From positions 81,896-145,895 of the forward strand of contig JBEVWC010000014.1 in assembly GCA_040506775.1 (NCBI GenBank): a stretch of 64,000 bases of DNA, in the 5' to 3' direction. The notes under the pieces are model-generated. The model did no database searches. It saw nothing but the letters and a program-made list of their open reading frames with translations, and had not been told where the DNA came from. Within the stretch, counting starts at the first letter, position 1; every line of letters begins with the position of its first letter. Source of the stretch: Thiodiazotropha sp040506775 (GTDB lineage Bacteria > Pseudomonadota > Gammaproteobacteria > Chromatiales > Chromatiaceae). Position numbers and translations under genes: made by a program. Below, piece by piece: positions 33,778 through 43,600 of the stretch.

Positions 33778-35865
33778 ATGTCAGGAAAACTGAACGAGAC
33801 TAAGCAGGGGAACGGGGTTCCAGTCGATCCATCCGGTGAGGTGTCCCGGGTTCCCTCAGGCATCCGCTTTGGCCGTGCCATATGCGGTGTCCTGGAACAG
33901 GCGGAGCAGCGGGAATGGTGGCTCAGCGACGGGCAGGGCGGCTATGCAGGGGGTACCCTGGCGGGCAGTCTGACCCGGCGTTATCACGGATTGCTGATTT
34001 CCGCGGCTGCACCCGGCGAACAACGGCGGCTGCTGGTGGCCAAGGCAGACGCCACCTTGGAGATCGCTGGACGCAGCTGGCCCTTGTTCACCAATCGATG
34101 GTACGGAAAAGTCATCGAGCCTGCCGGCTATCGGCACCTGGAGCATTTTCAACTCCTGGGCCGCATGCCCTGCTGGCATTTCGCCTGTGATGAGTACTAC
34201 CTGGAGATGCGGGTCTGGATGCCTGCGGAAGGCCGGACCACCTATGTGGCCTATCGCTACCGGGGGGGCTACGAAGCGTCTCAACCGGTGACCCTGTCGG
34301 TCAACCTGCTGACCAACCGTAGGGATCATCATGGCAACCAGCCGGTCAACGGAACCACCGCCCAGGTCAGTGAGGACGGGGGACGCATCCGGGTTGAATG
34401 GCCCGAGGGTGAAGTGGTCCACGTACAGACCACCCAGGCCGGCTTTGAGCCCCAGCAACATTGGCATGAGGGATTTTTGCTGGCCCGTGAAACCGATCGT
34501 GGATTGCCGGATATCGACAACAATCTCTCCATCGGCCGCCTGGTATACGCCCTGGAGTCCGGGCAATGGGCCGGCTTTGCGGTCACCCTCGACGAGGATC
34601 ATGCGTTTGACCTCGAATCCTCCATGCAGGCCTTCCTCCAGGGTGAGGCGCGCTTGAGCAATCCCTCGGATCAACCGGTGTTCGAGCAGGCTCCGGATTG
34701 GGTGCGTCAATTGCTGCTGGCGGCACATGCCTTTCCGATCCAGCGCCCGCTGCCGGGTAATGCCAGCCGGGCTTCAGTGATCGCCGGCTATCCCTGGTTT
34801 GCCGATTGGGGACGGGACACCATGATCGCGCTGCCCGGCTTGACCCTGATCAGTGGTCAGCTGGAGCAGGCCCGCGGGATCCTCATGAGCTATGCGGAAC
34901 TGGTGGATGGCGGGCAGCTTCCCAACCGGCTGGGTCAGGCGGGGGAAGAGCCGGCCTACAACAGCGTGGATGCCACCCTGTGGTACTTCGAGGCATGGCG
35001 CGCCTACCTGGAAGCCCGGGACGATGCGGATGCGTTGCAGCAGGTCTACCCGGTTTTACAGGCGATCATCCAGGCCTATTCCCAGGGCACCCGCTACGGC
35101 ATCGGCATGGATCCCCAGGATGGTTTGCTGCGCGCCGGTGAGCCGGGAACCCAGCTCACCTGGATGGATGCCAAGGTGGGAAACTGGGTGGTCACGCCGC
35201 GCATCGGCAAGCCTGTGGAGGTGAACGCACTGTGGTACCACGCCCTGAGGTGCATGCAGGCGTTTGCCCAGCGTCTCAACCGGCCCGACGAGGAGTACCG
35301 GGACCTCGCAGAGCAGGTGCGCAGCGGATTTCAACGATTCCGACGGGATGGGAGTGGGGCACTGTACGATGTCCTCGATACACCCTCCGGAGATGATCCG
35401 AGGCTGCGTCCCAACCAGATCCTCGCGCTCAGTCTGGAGTATTCACCGCTGGATCCGGAACACTGGCCGGGGGTGCTGGGTGTGTGTGGCCACGAGCTGC
35501 TCACTTCCTATGGACTGCGCTCCCTGAGTCCCCGGGACAAGGACTACCGCCATCACTACCAGGGCGGTGTGGCCGACCGTGATGGAGCCTATCACCAGGG
35601 TACGGTCTGGGCCTGGCTGCTGGGTCATTACGCCTGGGCGGAATACCGGGTCAGCGGCGATGCCCGGTTGGCATTGCGGCGCCTGGAACCCCTCGCGGAT
35701 CATTTGCAGCATGCGGGCCTCGGAACGATCAGCGAGATTTTCGACGCCGACCCTCCGCACCGACCGAGAGGGGCGCCGGCCCAGGCCTGGTCGGTGGCCT
35801 GTACCCTGCAGACCTGGGTGCGCCTGCAAAGGGTCATTCAGTCTGAACGGCAGTCACTCGAGTGA
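33778..35865 (+). CDS. Glycogen-debranching-type amylo-alpha-1,6-glucosidase
   Basis: The 695-residue protein has the two domains of archaeal/bacterial GDE enzymes: an N-terminal beta domain (REWWLSDGQGGYAGGTLAGS and TRRYHGLL) and a C-terminal (alpha/alpha)6 barrel with YPWFADWGRDTMIALPGLTL, the glutamate-bearing TWMDAKVGNWVVTPR and AYHQGTVWAWLLGHY. Enzymes of this type hydrolyse alpha-1,6 branches left in limit dextrin. The ATG at 33778 follows GGTGGG; an in-frame GTG at 33769 is possible. The stop overlaps the next gene's GTG start, so both are produced together. Substrate in this organism (glycogen or a compatible-solute glucan) is inferred. Confidence 0.88.
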   Translation: MSGKLNETKQGNGVPVDPSGEVSRVPSGIRFGRAICGVLEQAEQREWWLSDGQGGYAGGTLAGSLTRRYHGLLISAAAPGEQRRLLVAKADATLEIAGRSWPLFTNRWYGKVIEPAGYRHLEHFQLLGRMPCWHFACDEYYLEMRVWMPAEGRTTYVAYRYRGGYEASQPVTLSVNLLTNRRDHHGNQPVNGTTAQVSEDGGRIRVEWPEGEVVHVQTTQAGFEPQQHWHEGFLLARETDRGLPDIDNNLSIGRLVYALESGQWAGFAVTLDEDHAFDLESSMQAFLQGEARLSNPSDQPVFEQAPDWVRQLLLAAHAFPIQRPLPGNASRASVIAGYPWFADWGRDTMIALPGLTLISGQLEQARGILMSYAELVDGGQLPNRLGQAGEEPAYNSVDATLWYFEAWRAYLEARDDADALQQVYPVLQAIIQAYSQGTRYGIGMDPQDGLLRAGEPGTQLTWMDAKVGNWVVTPRIGKPVEVNALWYHALRCMQAFAQRLNRPDEEYRDLAEQVRSGFQRFRRDGSGALYDVLDTPSGDDPRLRPNQILALSLEYSPLDPEHWPGVLGVCGHELLTSYGLRSLSPRDKDYRHHYQGGVADRDGAYHQGTVWAWLLGHYAWAEYRVSGDARLALRRLEPLADHLQHAGLGTISEIFDADPPHRPRGAPAQAWSVACTLQTWVRLQRVIQSERQSLE

Positions 35866-38570
35866 GCCAGATTCACCCCCGAATGCCCGGCGAAGAGCGC
35901 AGGCGTCTGGAGCAGCAGTCCAGCGGAAGCGCAAACTGGCGGCTGTGGGGCCCCTATCTGGCGGAACGGGCCTGGGGTACGGTGCGGGAGGATTACAGTC
36001 CGGACGGTACGGCCTGGGAGTATTTCGACCATGACCAGGCGCGCTCGAGGGCCTATCGCTGGAGCGAGGACGGGCTGGGGGGGCTGTGTGATGAACAGCA
36101 ACGCCTGTGTTTCGCCCTTGCCCTGTGGAACGGGCAGGATCCGTATCTCAAGGAGCGTGCCTTTGGTCTCACCGGTAATCAGGGCAATCGGGGCGAGGAC
36201 GTCAAGGAGTACTATTTCTACACCGATGCGACCCCGAGTCATAGCTGGCTGCGCTACCTCTACAAATATCCCCAGATGGCCTATCCCTATCAACGTCTGG
36301 TGGATGAGAACCGGCAACGGGGACGCACAGATCCGCCTTTCAATTTGCTCGACAGCGGGGTGTTCGATGAACGCCGCTACTGGGATGTGGATGTCTGCTA
36401 CGCCAAGGCGGCGCCGGATCGGATCAAGATCCGCATTCGGGTATGCAATTGCGGCGACCGGCCCGCGGAACTGGAACTGATTCCGCAACTCTGGTTCCGT
36501 AATACCTGGTCGTGGAATCCGGACGAGCAACCGGCCAAGCCACAACTTTCACCTGACGACCCTCCCGCCGGAGCGCACTGGAGCGTGCGTGCCGATCACC
36601 CGGAGTTAGGGACCTATCACCTCTATGGGGAACAGCAGGCGGAGTTGCTGTTCACGGAAAACGAAACCAATACCCAAAGGTTGTGGGGGCTGCCCGCCGC
36701 AACGACCTACGTCAAGGACGGCTTTCACCGATACATCGTTTCCGGGGAAACCGATGCGGTAAATCCTCAGTCGAACGGGACCAAGTTCGGTGCCCGATAC
36801 CGCTTGAAGATCGCACCGGGGGAAACCCATCAGGTCGACCTGGTACTCAGCGGAGTCGCGCTGGAACGACCGTTTGCGGAAATCGAACGGGTACTGGCAT
36901 TGCGCCGTTCCGAGGCGGACATGTTCTATGATGATCTGCTCCCGGAGGCGGGTCTCGAAGATCACCGGATCATGCGCCAGGCCCTGGCGGGGATGATCTG
37001 GAACAAGCAGTATTTTCACTATGATGTACTGCAGTGGCTGAACGGGGATCGGAATGCACCGCCCGAGCAGCGTAAATCCGGACGTAATGCACAATGGCGA
37101 CACCTGAATGCCGCGGATGTGCTGAGTATGCCGGACACCTGGGAATACCCCTGGTTCGCCGCCTGGGATCTGGCCTTCCATGCCGTGGCCCTGGCCCTGG
37201 TCGATGTGGATTTCGCCAAGCGGCAGCTGGAACTGCTGCTGGGGGAAAACTACCTGCATCCCAACGGCCAGATACCCGCCTACGAATGGTCCTTCAGTGA
37301 TGTGAACCCGCCGGTGCATGCCTGGGCCGCATTGAAGATGTTCCGCGCGGAACGGATGCAGACGGGACAGGGCGATCGGCGCTTCCTGCAACGGGTGTTC
37401 CACAAACTCCTGCTCAACTACGCCTGGTGGATCAACCGCAAGGACCGCTTCGGCCAGAACCTGTTCGAAGGGGGGTTTCTTGGACTGGACAACATATCCG
37501 TATATGACCGATCCAAACCCCTGCCTCCCGGGTACGCCCTGAAACAGGCGGATGCCACCGGCTGGATGGCGATGTTCGCCCTCAACATGACCATGATGGC
37601 CCTGGAACTCGCGGTTGAGGACAGCGACTACGAGAACATCGCGATCCAGAGCTACAAGCAGTTTCTCGCCATCGCCAAGGCGATCAGTGGCGGAGACGGG
37701 CAGGGCAGCTCCCTGTGGGACCCGGACGCGGGTTTCTTCAAGGATCTTCTGATCGCCCCGGACGGATCCCACCACCGCATCGATGTCTATTCCTGGGTCG
37801 GCCTGATCCCCCTGTTCGCCACCGAGGTGGTCGATGCCCGTCTGCTGCAGACTGTGCCGCGTTTCCGTGAGATTCTCAGGGAACACAAACTCGGGCTGTT
37901 TCAGGGCAGTTACGTCTGTGCCTGCCCGGAGTGGGAGAACGAACAGGGTGAGCATCTGCTGGCACTGGTGGATCACTCCATGTTGCCGCGCATCCTCAAC
38001 CGGCTGCTGCATGAGGACGAGTTTCTCTCACCCTACGGGGTGCGCAGTCTGAGCAAACAGCATGAACATCTCCAGGACCTGGGGGATCTGCCCGGGATCG
38101 GGCGCACCCGCATTCGCTATGTTCCTGGGGAGTCCGAGAGTGGCTTGTTCGGCGGCAACTCGAACTGGCGCGGGCCGGTATGGCTGCCCACCAACTATGC
38201 CCTGGTACAGGCTCTGGAGAAGTACCACCGCTTCCTCGGGGACCGCTTCAAGTTCCAGGTGCCCTGCCTGCCCGGGGAGTCCCTCACCCTGCTGGAGATC
38301 GCCAGCCTGATCGCTGACCGCCTGGTGGATCTGTACCGCCGCGACGATGAAGGCCGGATTCCCGCCCTGCGACGGGACAGTCCCTTTCAGACCGATACGG
38401 GCTGGCAGCATCTCAATCTCTTCTACGAATACTTCCATGCCGAAACCGGCCAGGGACTGGGTGCCGCCCATCAGACCGGATGGACCGGATTACTGGCCAA
38501 CCTGGTGATGCGCCGCTACCGTCGGGATATTCCGGTGTTCCTTGGCGAGGACGAGTCCCACAGTCTCTGA
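35862..38570 (+). CDS. GH63-like glucosidase (mannosyl-oligosaccharide-glucosidase-type)
   Basis: The 902-residue protein is of the bacterial GH63/MGH1-like group. The N-terminal beta-sandwich contains ERAWGTVREDYSPDGTAWEY and GVFDERRYWDVDVCYAKA. The (alpha/alpha)6 barrel from about residue 370 holds DTWEYPWFAAWDLAFH with the general acid, LHPNGQIPAYEWSFSDVNPP and SNWRGPVWLPTNY with the general base. Eukaryotic relatives trim glucose from N-glycans; bacterial ones act on alpha-glucosides, often glucosylglycerate or mannosylglycerate. Start is GTG at 35862 in a GTGA overlap with the preceding debranching gene; the next in-frame ATG is 35883. The coupling suggests both act on one alpha-glucan or glucoside. 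Confidence 0.87.
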   Translation: MSQIHPRMPGEERRRLEQQSSGSANWRLWGPYLAERAWGTVREDYSPDGTAWEYFDHDQARSRAYRWSEDGLGGLCDEQQRLCFALALWNGQDPYLKERAFGLTGNQGNRGEDVKEYYFYTDATPSHSWLRYLYKYPQMAYPYQRLVDENRQRGRTDPPFNLLDSGVFDERRYWDVDVCYAKAAPDRIKIRIRVCNCGDRPAELELIPQLWFRNTWSWNPDEQPAKPQLSPDDPPAGAHWSVRADHPELGTYHLYGEQQAELLFTENETNTQRLWGLPAATTYVKDGFHRYIVSGETDAVNPQSNGTKFGARYRLKIAPGETHQVDLVLSGVALERPFAEIERVLALRRSEADMFYDDLLPEAGLEDHRIMRQALAGMIWNKQYFHYDVLQWLNGDRNAPPEQRKSGRNAQWRHLNAADVLSMPDTWEYPWFAAWDLAFHAVALALVDVDFAKRQLELLLGENYLHPNGQIPAYEWSFSDVNPPVHAWAALKMFRAERMQTGQGDRRFLQRVFHKLLLNYAWWINRKDRFGQNLFEGGFLGLDNISVYDRSKPLPPGYALKQADATGWMAMFALNMTMMALELAVEDSDYENIAIQSYKQFLAIAKAISGGDGQGSSLWDPDAGFFKDLLIAPDGSHHRIDVYSWVGLIPLFATEVVDARLLQTVPRFREILREHKLGLFQGSYVCACPEWENEQGEHLLALVDHSMLPRILNRLLHEDEFLSPYGVRSLSKQHEHLQDLGDLPGIGRTRIRYVPGESESGLFGGNSNWRGPVWLPTNYALVQALEKYHRFLGDRFKFQVPCLPGESLTLLEIASLIADRLVDLYRRDDEGRIPALRRDSPFQTDTGWQHLNLFYEYFHAETGQGLGAAHQTGWTGLLANLVMRRYRRDIPVFLGEDESHSL

Positions 38571-39225
38571 GTCCGACCCGGATGGCGCTGGATTGGAGAA
38601 TTGGCCAGTGGCGGAAAAAAAGTTTTGAGTTGTGAGTGATGAGTTTTGAGTTTATGTGTTCGCTACGCTCACGGTTTTATGACCCCCCTCCCAGGCCCGC
38701 TCCCGCAATGGGAGAGGGAACGCATGAATCAAGACTGGATCGAACAGACAGTTCAATTCCACAGCCCGGCAAGAAGTGGACGGCGCACTCTAAAAGGTCT
38801 TCCCCTCTCCCCTTGCGGGAGCAGGCCAGGGAGAGGGGGCTCAATACCGATAAGCGCAGCGAACACCCAATCCCAACACCCATAGCAATGCTGGCGGCGG
38901 AACCAATCACTGAGCCTCATGGGTAATCAGAAAGAATTTTTCGCAAATGAACGCCGCACGATAGGCTCTGTTCACGGATTTCGCGTTCATTTGTGGTGAT
39001 TGGCGAAGATTTGCGGTCAATACCCATAACAAAGTCTCATGGATCACCTCGATACACATCACGCGCTTTCCCTTGGGTTGTCGTGGGGTAGGTTATTTGT
39101 CCCGTTCATGAGGATATCCGGGGAAGTAATGACCCCATAGGAGCGATCGTTTTGCTTTCATCCCGCGGCCTGTTTAGGGTGCTATCCACTGACTATGGCC
39201 CACTTCATCGCAGGAGGTTTGTTTC
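38571..39225. other. Repeat-rich intergenic region
   Basis: 655 bases with no supported gene. It holds an inverted pair of CCCTCTCCC-type repeats (38681-38840), direct copies of a GTTTTGAG phrase (38622-38651) and a second inverted repeat (38942-38995; CGCAAATGAACG against CGTTCATTTGTG). The last 100 bases lead into the next gene with a strong AGGAGG site. Confidence 0.7.
38681..38840. repeat. Inverted pair of CCCTCTCCC/GGGAGAGGG palindromic repeats
   Basis: CCCCCCTCCCAGGCCCGCTCCCGCAA.GGGAGAGGG elements: one at 38683-38719 and a second in opposite orientation at 38801-38838 (CCCCTCTCCCC.TTGCGGGAGCAGGCCAGGGAGAGGGGG). Each can fold on itself and the two can pair with each other. It is of the type of dispersed palindromic repeat seen in many proteobacterial intergenic regions. 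Confidence 0.7.
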
Positions 39226-40392
39226 ATGAAGTACGGTCCTCGCGAGATCACCACCCCCTTCCGCCCCATTCCATTGGAGGTGCCTGAGGGCATGAAGCCC
39301 AACGAGTTTTTCAACAGTACTGAAAATCTCAACGACCTGGTGCACAACAACGGTCTGCTGGTGAACCCGGAAAATCTCCTGCTTTACCGTAAAGCCCTTG
39401 GCCACAGCACCGAATTCGATACCTCGATCATCTACAACACCTCCAAGGTGATTCTCAATCCGCTGGGCCGACCGGTGCGTCGTACTCAGGTGCCCGGGGA
39501 AGTGCGCCACGTATGGAACCGCATGAATCAGATCATCATCGAGTACATGCTGGAGCGTTACCCCGATCCCAACGAACACCTGGTGCTGGCCGGAGAGGCG
39601 AGCCTGGATGCCACCTGGCCGCTCACTTCACCGGGGGTGCCGAGTATCCGCATGCTGCACAACCATTTCATCGTGTTTCCCATGGATCAGCTGCGCAAGG
39701 CGGAGATCGCCAATCCGGACAACCCCAACCTCACCGATGGCGGGCAGCACAGCCTGTTCCAGTCCTACATGCGGGATGTCTACCGGGAGTTTTTCGACAA
39801 GGCCCTGGATCTCAAGGTGCTCAAAAGCATCAGCTCCGATGAGTCCGGTATGCGCCTGACCGGCTACCCCCAGGGATTGCCCTGCTGGGAGATCCGCGGT
39901 GGCGGGCATGCCCTGAAGAATATCCGCTTCTGGCATGAATATGATGCCATCCTGGAAGGCTTCATCGATTTCTACCGTACCTTTTTCAGCCAGGTGTCGA
40001 CCCGTAACGCACCCATGCCGAAGGATGTTCACTACCCGGATCAGGTGGAGTCCGTTCTGCTGTTCAATAACGATTTCCTGGGTGCCGCAAAGAAGGTGCG
40101 TGAACGTTGTATCATCGATGCGAAATACGCCAATTCGATCCGTTGGCAACCCGCCTTCAAGCAGCTCATCTACCGTAATGAGGAGGGTAAGCTGATCGTC
40201 ACCATCAGCCAGAACTCCATCGGCAACGCGATCACCGAGTTGCTGGGCGTGGTGGTCAAGCGGGTACCGGACACCGAGGCCTATGAACAGGCTGAACCGG
40301 CCCTGCTGGAGAAATTGCTGGAGGTTCGCAATCGGCTTGTTGAGGCCGATCTGGGCGAGGGGATCGGCACGGAGTACTGGCCGGCCTCATGA
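39226..40392 (+). CDS. Conserved-looking protein of unknown function, 388 residues
   Basis: The ATG at 39226 has a full AGGAGG nine bases upstream, and codon use is like the neighbours, so the gene is real and probably well translated. The product is soluble, without signal peptide or membrane segment. Features are PRITTPFRP-like and PLEVPEGMKPNEF at the N terminus, HEYDAILEGFIDFYRTFFS in the middle, and SIRMLHNHFIVFP, which recalls the histidine triad of HIT/GalT-type nucleotidyltransferases (HxHxxxxP) but is not close enough to assign. I do not recognise the family. It stands alone between a repeat-rich region and the hybrid kinase. Confidence 0.8.
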   Translation: MKYGPREITTPFRPIPLEVPEGMKPNEFFNSTENLNDLVHNNGLLVNPENLLLYRKALGHSTEFDTSIIYNTSKVILNPLGRPVRRTQVPGEVRHVWNRMNQIIIEYMLERYPDPNEHLVLAGEASLDATWPLTSPGVPSIRMLHNHFIVFPMDQLRKAEIANPDNPNLTDGGQHSLFQSYMRDVYREFFDKALDLKVLKSISSDESGMRLTGYPQGLPCWEIRGGGHALKNIRFWHEYDAILEGFIDFYRTFFSQVSTRNAPMPKDVHYPDQVESVLLFNNDFLGAAKKVRERCIIDAKYANSIRWQPAFKQLIYRNEEGKLIVTISQNSIGNAITELLGVVVKRVPDTEAYEQAEPALLEKLLEVRNRLVEADLGEGIGTEYWPAS

Positions 40393-40613
40393 TCCAGATC
40401 AGGGAGCCATGAACCGATACTGGCTTTCTACACAGTTCCTGCCTTAAATTGTAAAAAATATGATACAAACTGGGTGTCGGTAATACGGCGCTGACAGGAT
40501 GTGTTCAGTATCAGAGGCAAAGGGGAGGGGGAACTGTGCGTCACAAGTCTGTGAAAGGGAAATTCGCCGATGGCAACCGGCGGGCTGGTGGATAAGCCCA
40601 GGGACAGCTCTTC

Positions 40614-43600
40614 ATGCTCAGAACTGTCATACACCGGCTGATCCTGCTGATACTCATTTGTGTCTCACCCCTGAGTCTGTCTGCCGGGGCACCCCCATCT
40701 CAGGATGCACCTGATACATCCGACCCTGTGACCGCCGACCCGGACGGGACCCTGGTCATCGCTGGAAGTTGGAATCTGCCCCCCTTCAGTCAACTGGACA
40801 GTGCCGGTCAACCGACAGGCATCGGGGTGGATATCTGGGAATTGTGGGCCCAGCGGACCGGTCGCAAAATCCGCTTTCGGCTTTCCAATCTGATGGACTC
40901 CCTGGAGGATCTCAAACAGGGACGGGCGGATTTTCATATGGGCCTGTATGCCTCTTCGCAACGCAGCGAATGGCTGACATTCTCCAAACCCTACCTGAGC
41001 GCTCCCGCCACCCTCTACTTTCGGCCCAAGGGGGATCGCCCGACCCGTCTGGCGGATCTGGATGGCAAGCGCATCGGCATTCTGGGACCCCCGCCCAAGA
41101 CCCTCTTCACCCAGCAGTTGCCCCGGGCCGAAGCGGTGGTTTATGAAAACATCCCGCGCATGATCGAGGCCATGGATCAGAATGCCATCGAGGGATTCAT
41201 CGCGGACCGTCCCTCCACTGAAATGATCCTCTTGCGCCAGGGTCGGCGGGGAGACTTCGTACCCTTGTCCCGGGACCTCTATCAAGCCGAACTAAGGGTC
41301 GGGGTGAAGAAGACAAGCGCCGATCTGCTGGAGGTCATCGAACAGGGTCTGGATCTGCTTACCCGGGAGGAACTGGAAGCCATCCTCAGCCGCTGGCTGG
41401 GCGCCAGCATCGACTATGGCCAGTTCCTGCCGCGTTACGATTCGGTGGGACTGTCACGCAAGGAGAAGACCTGGGTTGAACAGCATCCGGTCCTCAGAAT
41501 CGCGGTTGACCCGATCTTCGCACCCTATGAATTCATTGATGATCAACAGAATCACCAGGGGATATCCGCGGATTTTCTCAGTCTCCTGGGCCGTCGCCTC
41601 GGCCTGGAGTTTCGCCTGATTCCGACCTCTGACTGGGATCACTCGGTCCAACTCGGCTACGACAAGCAGGTGGACCTCCTGCCCATGATCAACCGCACCG
41701 AGGAGCGGGAGCAACATCTGATTTTCACCGATGCCTATTTCCTCTCCCGCCGGGTGATCATTACACGGGGACTGCGCAATGACCTGAACAGTGAAGCGGA
41801 ACTGGCCGGCAAGCGCCTGGCCCTGCCCACAGGTTATTCGATAAATGAGATCATCACCCGGGATCATCCCGATGTCACGATCATCGAAGTGGCGGATATC
41901 CCCACCGCCCTGCTCAAGGTCTCCGAGGGAACCGCGGACGCGACCATCCTGAGTATCGGCGTGGCCGGATACTGGATGGAGCGCAGTGAGATCAGCAATC
42001 TGCGCATCACCGGCAATTACGGACGCCCGAGTGTGCTTGCCATGGCAGTACGCAACGACTGGCCTGAACTGGCCGCCATCCTGCAAAAGGGTCTCGACAG
42101 CATCAGCGACGATGAGCGTCAGCAGATCCGGCGCCGCTGGATCACCCTGAATCCGGGTGAGATACCCAGCCTCAACAATCCCAAGGTCAGTCTCGATCTG
42201 AGCGTCAAGGAGTGGTCTTGGCTATCGAAGCACTCCAGTATCCGGATTGGCATCGACCCCAACTGGGAGCCCATTGAGTATGTCACCCTGGAGGGAAAAT
42301 ATCGGGGCATCTCCTCGCGCTTCATGAAACGTCTCAGTGAGATCATCGGCATCGGCCTTTCCCTGGAACCCAACCTGACCTGGCAGCAGGTGATGCAGAA
42401 GGCGGAATCCGGAGAGATCGATGTTCTGCCCGCCGTCACCCCCTCGCCGGAACGGATGCTTTACCTGAGTTTCACCGAGCCCTATCTGCAGTCGCCCATC
42501 ATGATCTTCAATCGCAAGAATGCGCCTCTGTTGACCGGCCTCCCGGAACTCAAGGGGCAGCGGGTTGCGGTGGTGAAGAATTACGTGGTGGAGGAGAACC
42601 TGAAACGGGATCGACCGGATCTGGATCTGTTTACATTCAGCACGGCGGAGCAGGCACTGCGGGCTCTGGCCGCAGGCAAGGTAGATGCCTATGTCGGCAA
42701 TCTCACCATTGGCAGCTTTCTCATCGACAACCTGGGACTGAGCAATCTCAAGGTGGCGGCTCCCACGCCTTATAACAGCGCGCTGTCGATCGGAGTGCGC
42801 AAGGACAGCCCCGAACTGTTGAGCATTCTGGAGAAGGCCCTGGCTTCCATCGGTGAAGATGAACGCCGCGAGATGCGTCAGGAATCCCTGGCGATACGCT
42901 ACGAAGTGGAGGTGAACTACACCCTGCTGTGGCAGGTGATCGGTGGCGCTTCGGTGCTGCTGTTGCTGAGTTTTCTCTGGCTCGCTCAGACCCGCAGACA
43001 AAAGCAGGCGCTTGCCGCCGCCAAAGCGGAGGCGGATCAGGCGAATCAGTTCAAGACCTATTTTCTGGCCAATATGAGTCATGAAATCCGTACCCCCATG
43101 AATGCGATTGTTGGGTTTGGTCATCTGGCACTGCAGACCGAACTCTCCCAACGCCAACGTCACTACATTGAAAAGATCCAGGTGTCAGCCAACGCACTGC
43201 TCAACGTGATCAACGATGTGCTTGATTTCACCAAGATCGAGGCGGGCAAGCTGGATATCGAGCAGGTCGCTTTTTCCCTCGGTGAGGTGCTGGACAACCT
43301 GGTCAGCATCAATGCCATCCGGGCCGAGGAAAAGGGTCTGGAACTGCTGCTCCAGCAGGACCTGCAGGTGCCTGATCAACTGATCGGCGATCCCCTGCGG
43401 TTGGGGCAGGTGCTGGTCAACCTGGTGTCCAATGCCATCAAGTTCACGGAGAAGGGCGAAGTGACCATCCAGGTCAATGAGTTGGAACGCGAAGGTGAGC
43501 GGGTGCGTTTGAAATTCAGTATCGAGGATACCGGGATCGGCATCCCGCGTGATCAGGTGGAGCGCTTGTTCGATGCCTTTACCCAACTGGATGGCTCCAC

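Noticed and set aside
36606..38012. 468-codon minus-strand frame inside the GH63-like gene
   Set aside because: Antisense shadow; the plus-strand product has clear catalytic motifs along the whole length.
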